DNA from: Clostridia bacterium
GTDB lineage: Bacteria > Bacillota > Clostridia > Oscillospirales > Ruminococcaceae
Direction: 5' to 3'
DNA length: 6,533 nt
Assembly (NCBI GenBank): GCA_003246805.1
Contig: QKDG01000176.1
Coordinates: forward strand, 1 to 6,533
Below, piece after piece: positions 5,200-6,533 of this stretch. Each line of letters opens with the position of its first letter. Position 1 is the first letter of the stretch. The notes beneath the pieces are model-generated. The model did not search any database. It had not been told where the DNA came from and saw only the letters and a program-made list of their open reading frames with translations. A program made the translations under genes and the position numbers.

Positions 5200-6533
5200 A
5201 TGGACAATAACATTGGCAGGAAGATAGACGGCAGATACGAAATAACAGAGCTTATTGGTATTGGCGGTATGGCAGATGTTTATAAGGCTGTCGATATTAT
5301 GGAAGATAAGACTGTTGCTGTTAAAATACTTAAAAACGAGTTCAGCCAGGATGAAGATTTCAAAAGGCGTTTCAGGAACGAATCAAAGGCAATAGCAGTT
5401 TTATCTCATCCTAACATAGTTAAAATTTTTGATGTTGGTTTTAACGACCATCTTCAGTACATTGTCATGGAGTATATCGATGGGATTACTCTGAAAGAGT
5501 ATATCGAGCAGCAGAAGGTTATTAAAACTAATGATGCTATTCATTTTACCTTGCAGATTTTAAGGGCATTGCAGCACGCACACGACAGAGGAATTGTTCA
5601 TCGTGACATAAAGCCACAGAACATTATGCTTTTCCCTGATGGAACAATAAAGGTAATGGATTTTGGAATCGCTCGTTTTTCAAGGGAAGAGGGTAAAACA
5701 CTTTCAGATAAAACAGTTGGCTCAGTGCATTATATCAGCCCGGAACAAGCAAGGGGCGATATTACTGACGAAAAGAGTGATATCTATTCGGTTGGAATAA
5801 TGCTTTACGAGATGATGACAGGGCAAAAGCCTTTTGAGGCAGAAACTCCTGTTGCGGTAGCTTTGATGCATGTTCAGGATATTCCTAAAACTCCAAGGCA
5901 GATCAGCCCTTCAATTCAGGCTGGTCTTGAAGAGATAATTATCCATGCAATTCAAAAGGATACATCAAAAAGATATCAGTCAGCTTCTGAAATGATTAAG
6001 GATTTAACAGATTTTAAAGCTAATCCTCAGTTGATATTTGGGTATGGGAATAATATTGAAGAGCCTTCAACCATTTTCTTCAATCCGCTTGATAAAAATG
6101 GGCAGGACATTGATTCTTCCGATGACGATGATGAAGAAGAACACAAACCTTCATTGCTTGTGCCTATACTAACAGGTGTTGCGGTAACGGTTGTATTGGT
6201 GGCATCTATACTTATATTGATGTCAGTGACATCGGGCTTTGGCAAAACCACAAAAGAAGAAGTTTCGATGCCAGATTTTATAGGAAAAGTATATTCTGAA
6301 GTTTTTAATGAATACCGTGGCAAATTTGAATTTATAAAGGTTGAAGATTATTCTACAGAATATGGTGAGGGAATTGTTTTTGAACAGGATATTGTTGCAG
6401 GAAGAGCAGTAATAGAAGGGCAAAAGATAACACTAACCGTCAGCAAAGGAGCACAGCTTGTTGAAGTTCCTGATGTTGTAAACAAATCCTATGAACAAGC
6501 AAAGGAAATCCTTGAAAAAGCCGGTTTCAAGGT
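5200..6533 (+). CDS. prkC: PASTA-domain Ser/Thr protein kinase (PrkC/PknB), 3' partial
   Basis: This membrane kinase binds peptidoglycan fragments through extracellular PASTA repeats and phosphorylates cytoplasmic targets on Ser/Thr. 444 codons are visible and the frame runs off the window. The Hanks-type kinase domain occupies about 13-270: glycine loop GIGGMADVY at 20-28, ATP-anchoring Lys42 with partner Glu61, catalytic loop HRDIKPQN at 134-141 (Asp136), DFG at 154-156, and GSVHYISPEQARG at 174-186. Thr167, Ser169 and Thr172 in the activation loop are plausible autophosphorylation sites by comparison with PrkC/PknB (inference). A juxtamembrane linker of about 45 residues contains an acidic run, DSSDDDDEEE at 305-314. 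One transmembrane helix follows at about 318-343, so the kinase is inside and the PASTA part outside. PASTA 1 spans about 355-417 (start VSMPDFIG, end LTVSKGA). PASTA 2 starts at 421 (VEVPDVVNKSYEQAKEIL) and is cut. More repeats probably follow. It pairs with the phosphatase gene just upstream. Confidence 0.97.
   Translation, partial: MDNNIGRKIDGRYEITELIGIGGMADVYKAVDIMEDKTVAVKILKNEFSQDEDFKRRFRNESKAIAVLSHPNIVKIFDVGFNDHLQYIVMEYIDGITLKEYIEQQKVIKTNDAIHFTLQILRALQHAHDRGIVHRDIKPQNIMLFPDGTIKVMDFGIARFSREEGKTLSDKTVGSVHYISPEQARGDITDEKSDIYSVGIMLYEMMTGQKPFEAETPVAVALMHVQDIPKTPRQISPSIQAGLEEIIIHAIQKDTSKRYQSASEMIKDLTDFKANPQLIFGYGNNIEEPSTIFFNPLDKNGQDIDSSDDDDEEEHKPSLLVPILTGVAVTVVLVASILILMSVTSGFGKTTKEEVSMPDFIGKVYSEVFNEYRGKFEFIKVEDYSTEYGEGIVFEQDIVAGRAVIEGQKITLTVSKGAQLVEVPDVVNKSYEQAKEILEKAGFK

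Noticed and set aside
6027..6423. Two minus-strand open frames of 98 and 66 residues opposite prkC
   Set aside because: They lie opposite the linker, transmembrane and PASTA region of a clear kinase gene, have low-complexity sequence complementary to the acidic codons, and show no family features.

Overview
The window is one uninterrupted plus-strand gene cluster from a low-GC, Gram-positive bacterium, most likely a member of the Clostridia (possibly the Oscillospirales/Ruminococcaceae). The assignment rests on AT-rich codon use, strong AGGAGG-type Shine-Dalgarno sites before almost every gene, GTG and TTG starts, and the gene order. The order def-fmt-(zinc metallopeptidase)-rsmB-rlmN-prpC-prkC is the classical Firmicutes 'translation plus Ser/Thr kinase' cluster. 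The family and order placement is an inference from gene content; no 16S or marker comparison could be made.

Layout: 1-432 is peptide deformylase (def), which lacks its N-terminus because the gene starts upstream of the window. 435-1367 is methionyl-tRNA formyltransferase (fmt). 1380-2078 is a YugP-type membrane zinc metallopeptidase with a GTG start. 2085-3401 is the 16S rRNA m5C967 methyltransferase (rsmB). 3406-4433 is the 23S rRNA/tRNA m2A methyltransferase (rlmN), with a TTG start and broken by a one-base frameshift near 4020-4035. 4453-5181 is the PP2C-type phosphatase (prpC/stp). 5200 to the window end is the PASTA-domain Ser/Thr kinase PrkC/PknB, cut in its second PASTA repeat. Gaps between genes are only 2, 12, 6, 4, 19 and 18 bases. 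There is no room for promoters or terminators between them and none is visible, so the cluster is probably one transcript. No stretch over 300 bases lacks a gene. No RNA genes, mobile elements, CRISPR arrays or significant repeats were seen, and the minus strand carries only shadow frames.

How the genes work together: Fmt formylates initiator Met-tRNA and Def removes the formyl group from new proteins, so they are the two ends of one cycle. RsmB and RlmN methylate the small and large ribosomal subunits. PrpC and PrkC are an opposing phosphatase/kinase pair that in Firmicutes senses cell-wall fragments through the PASTA repeats and controls growth, wall synthesis and dormancy exit. The membrane metallopeptidase has no assigned substrate.

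Nothing in the window looks like a new biological system. The one observation that deserves a check is the rlmN frameshift: both halves keep all the catalytic residues and line up perfectly after a single-base correction, so it is either a very recent inactivation or a sequencing/assembly error.
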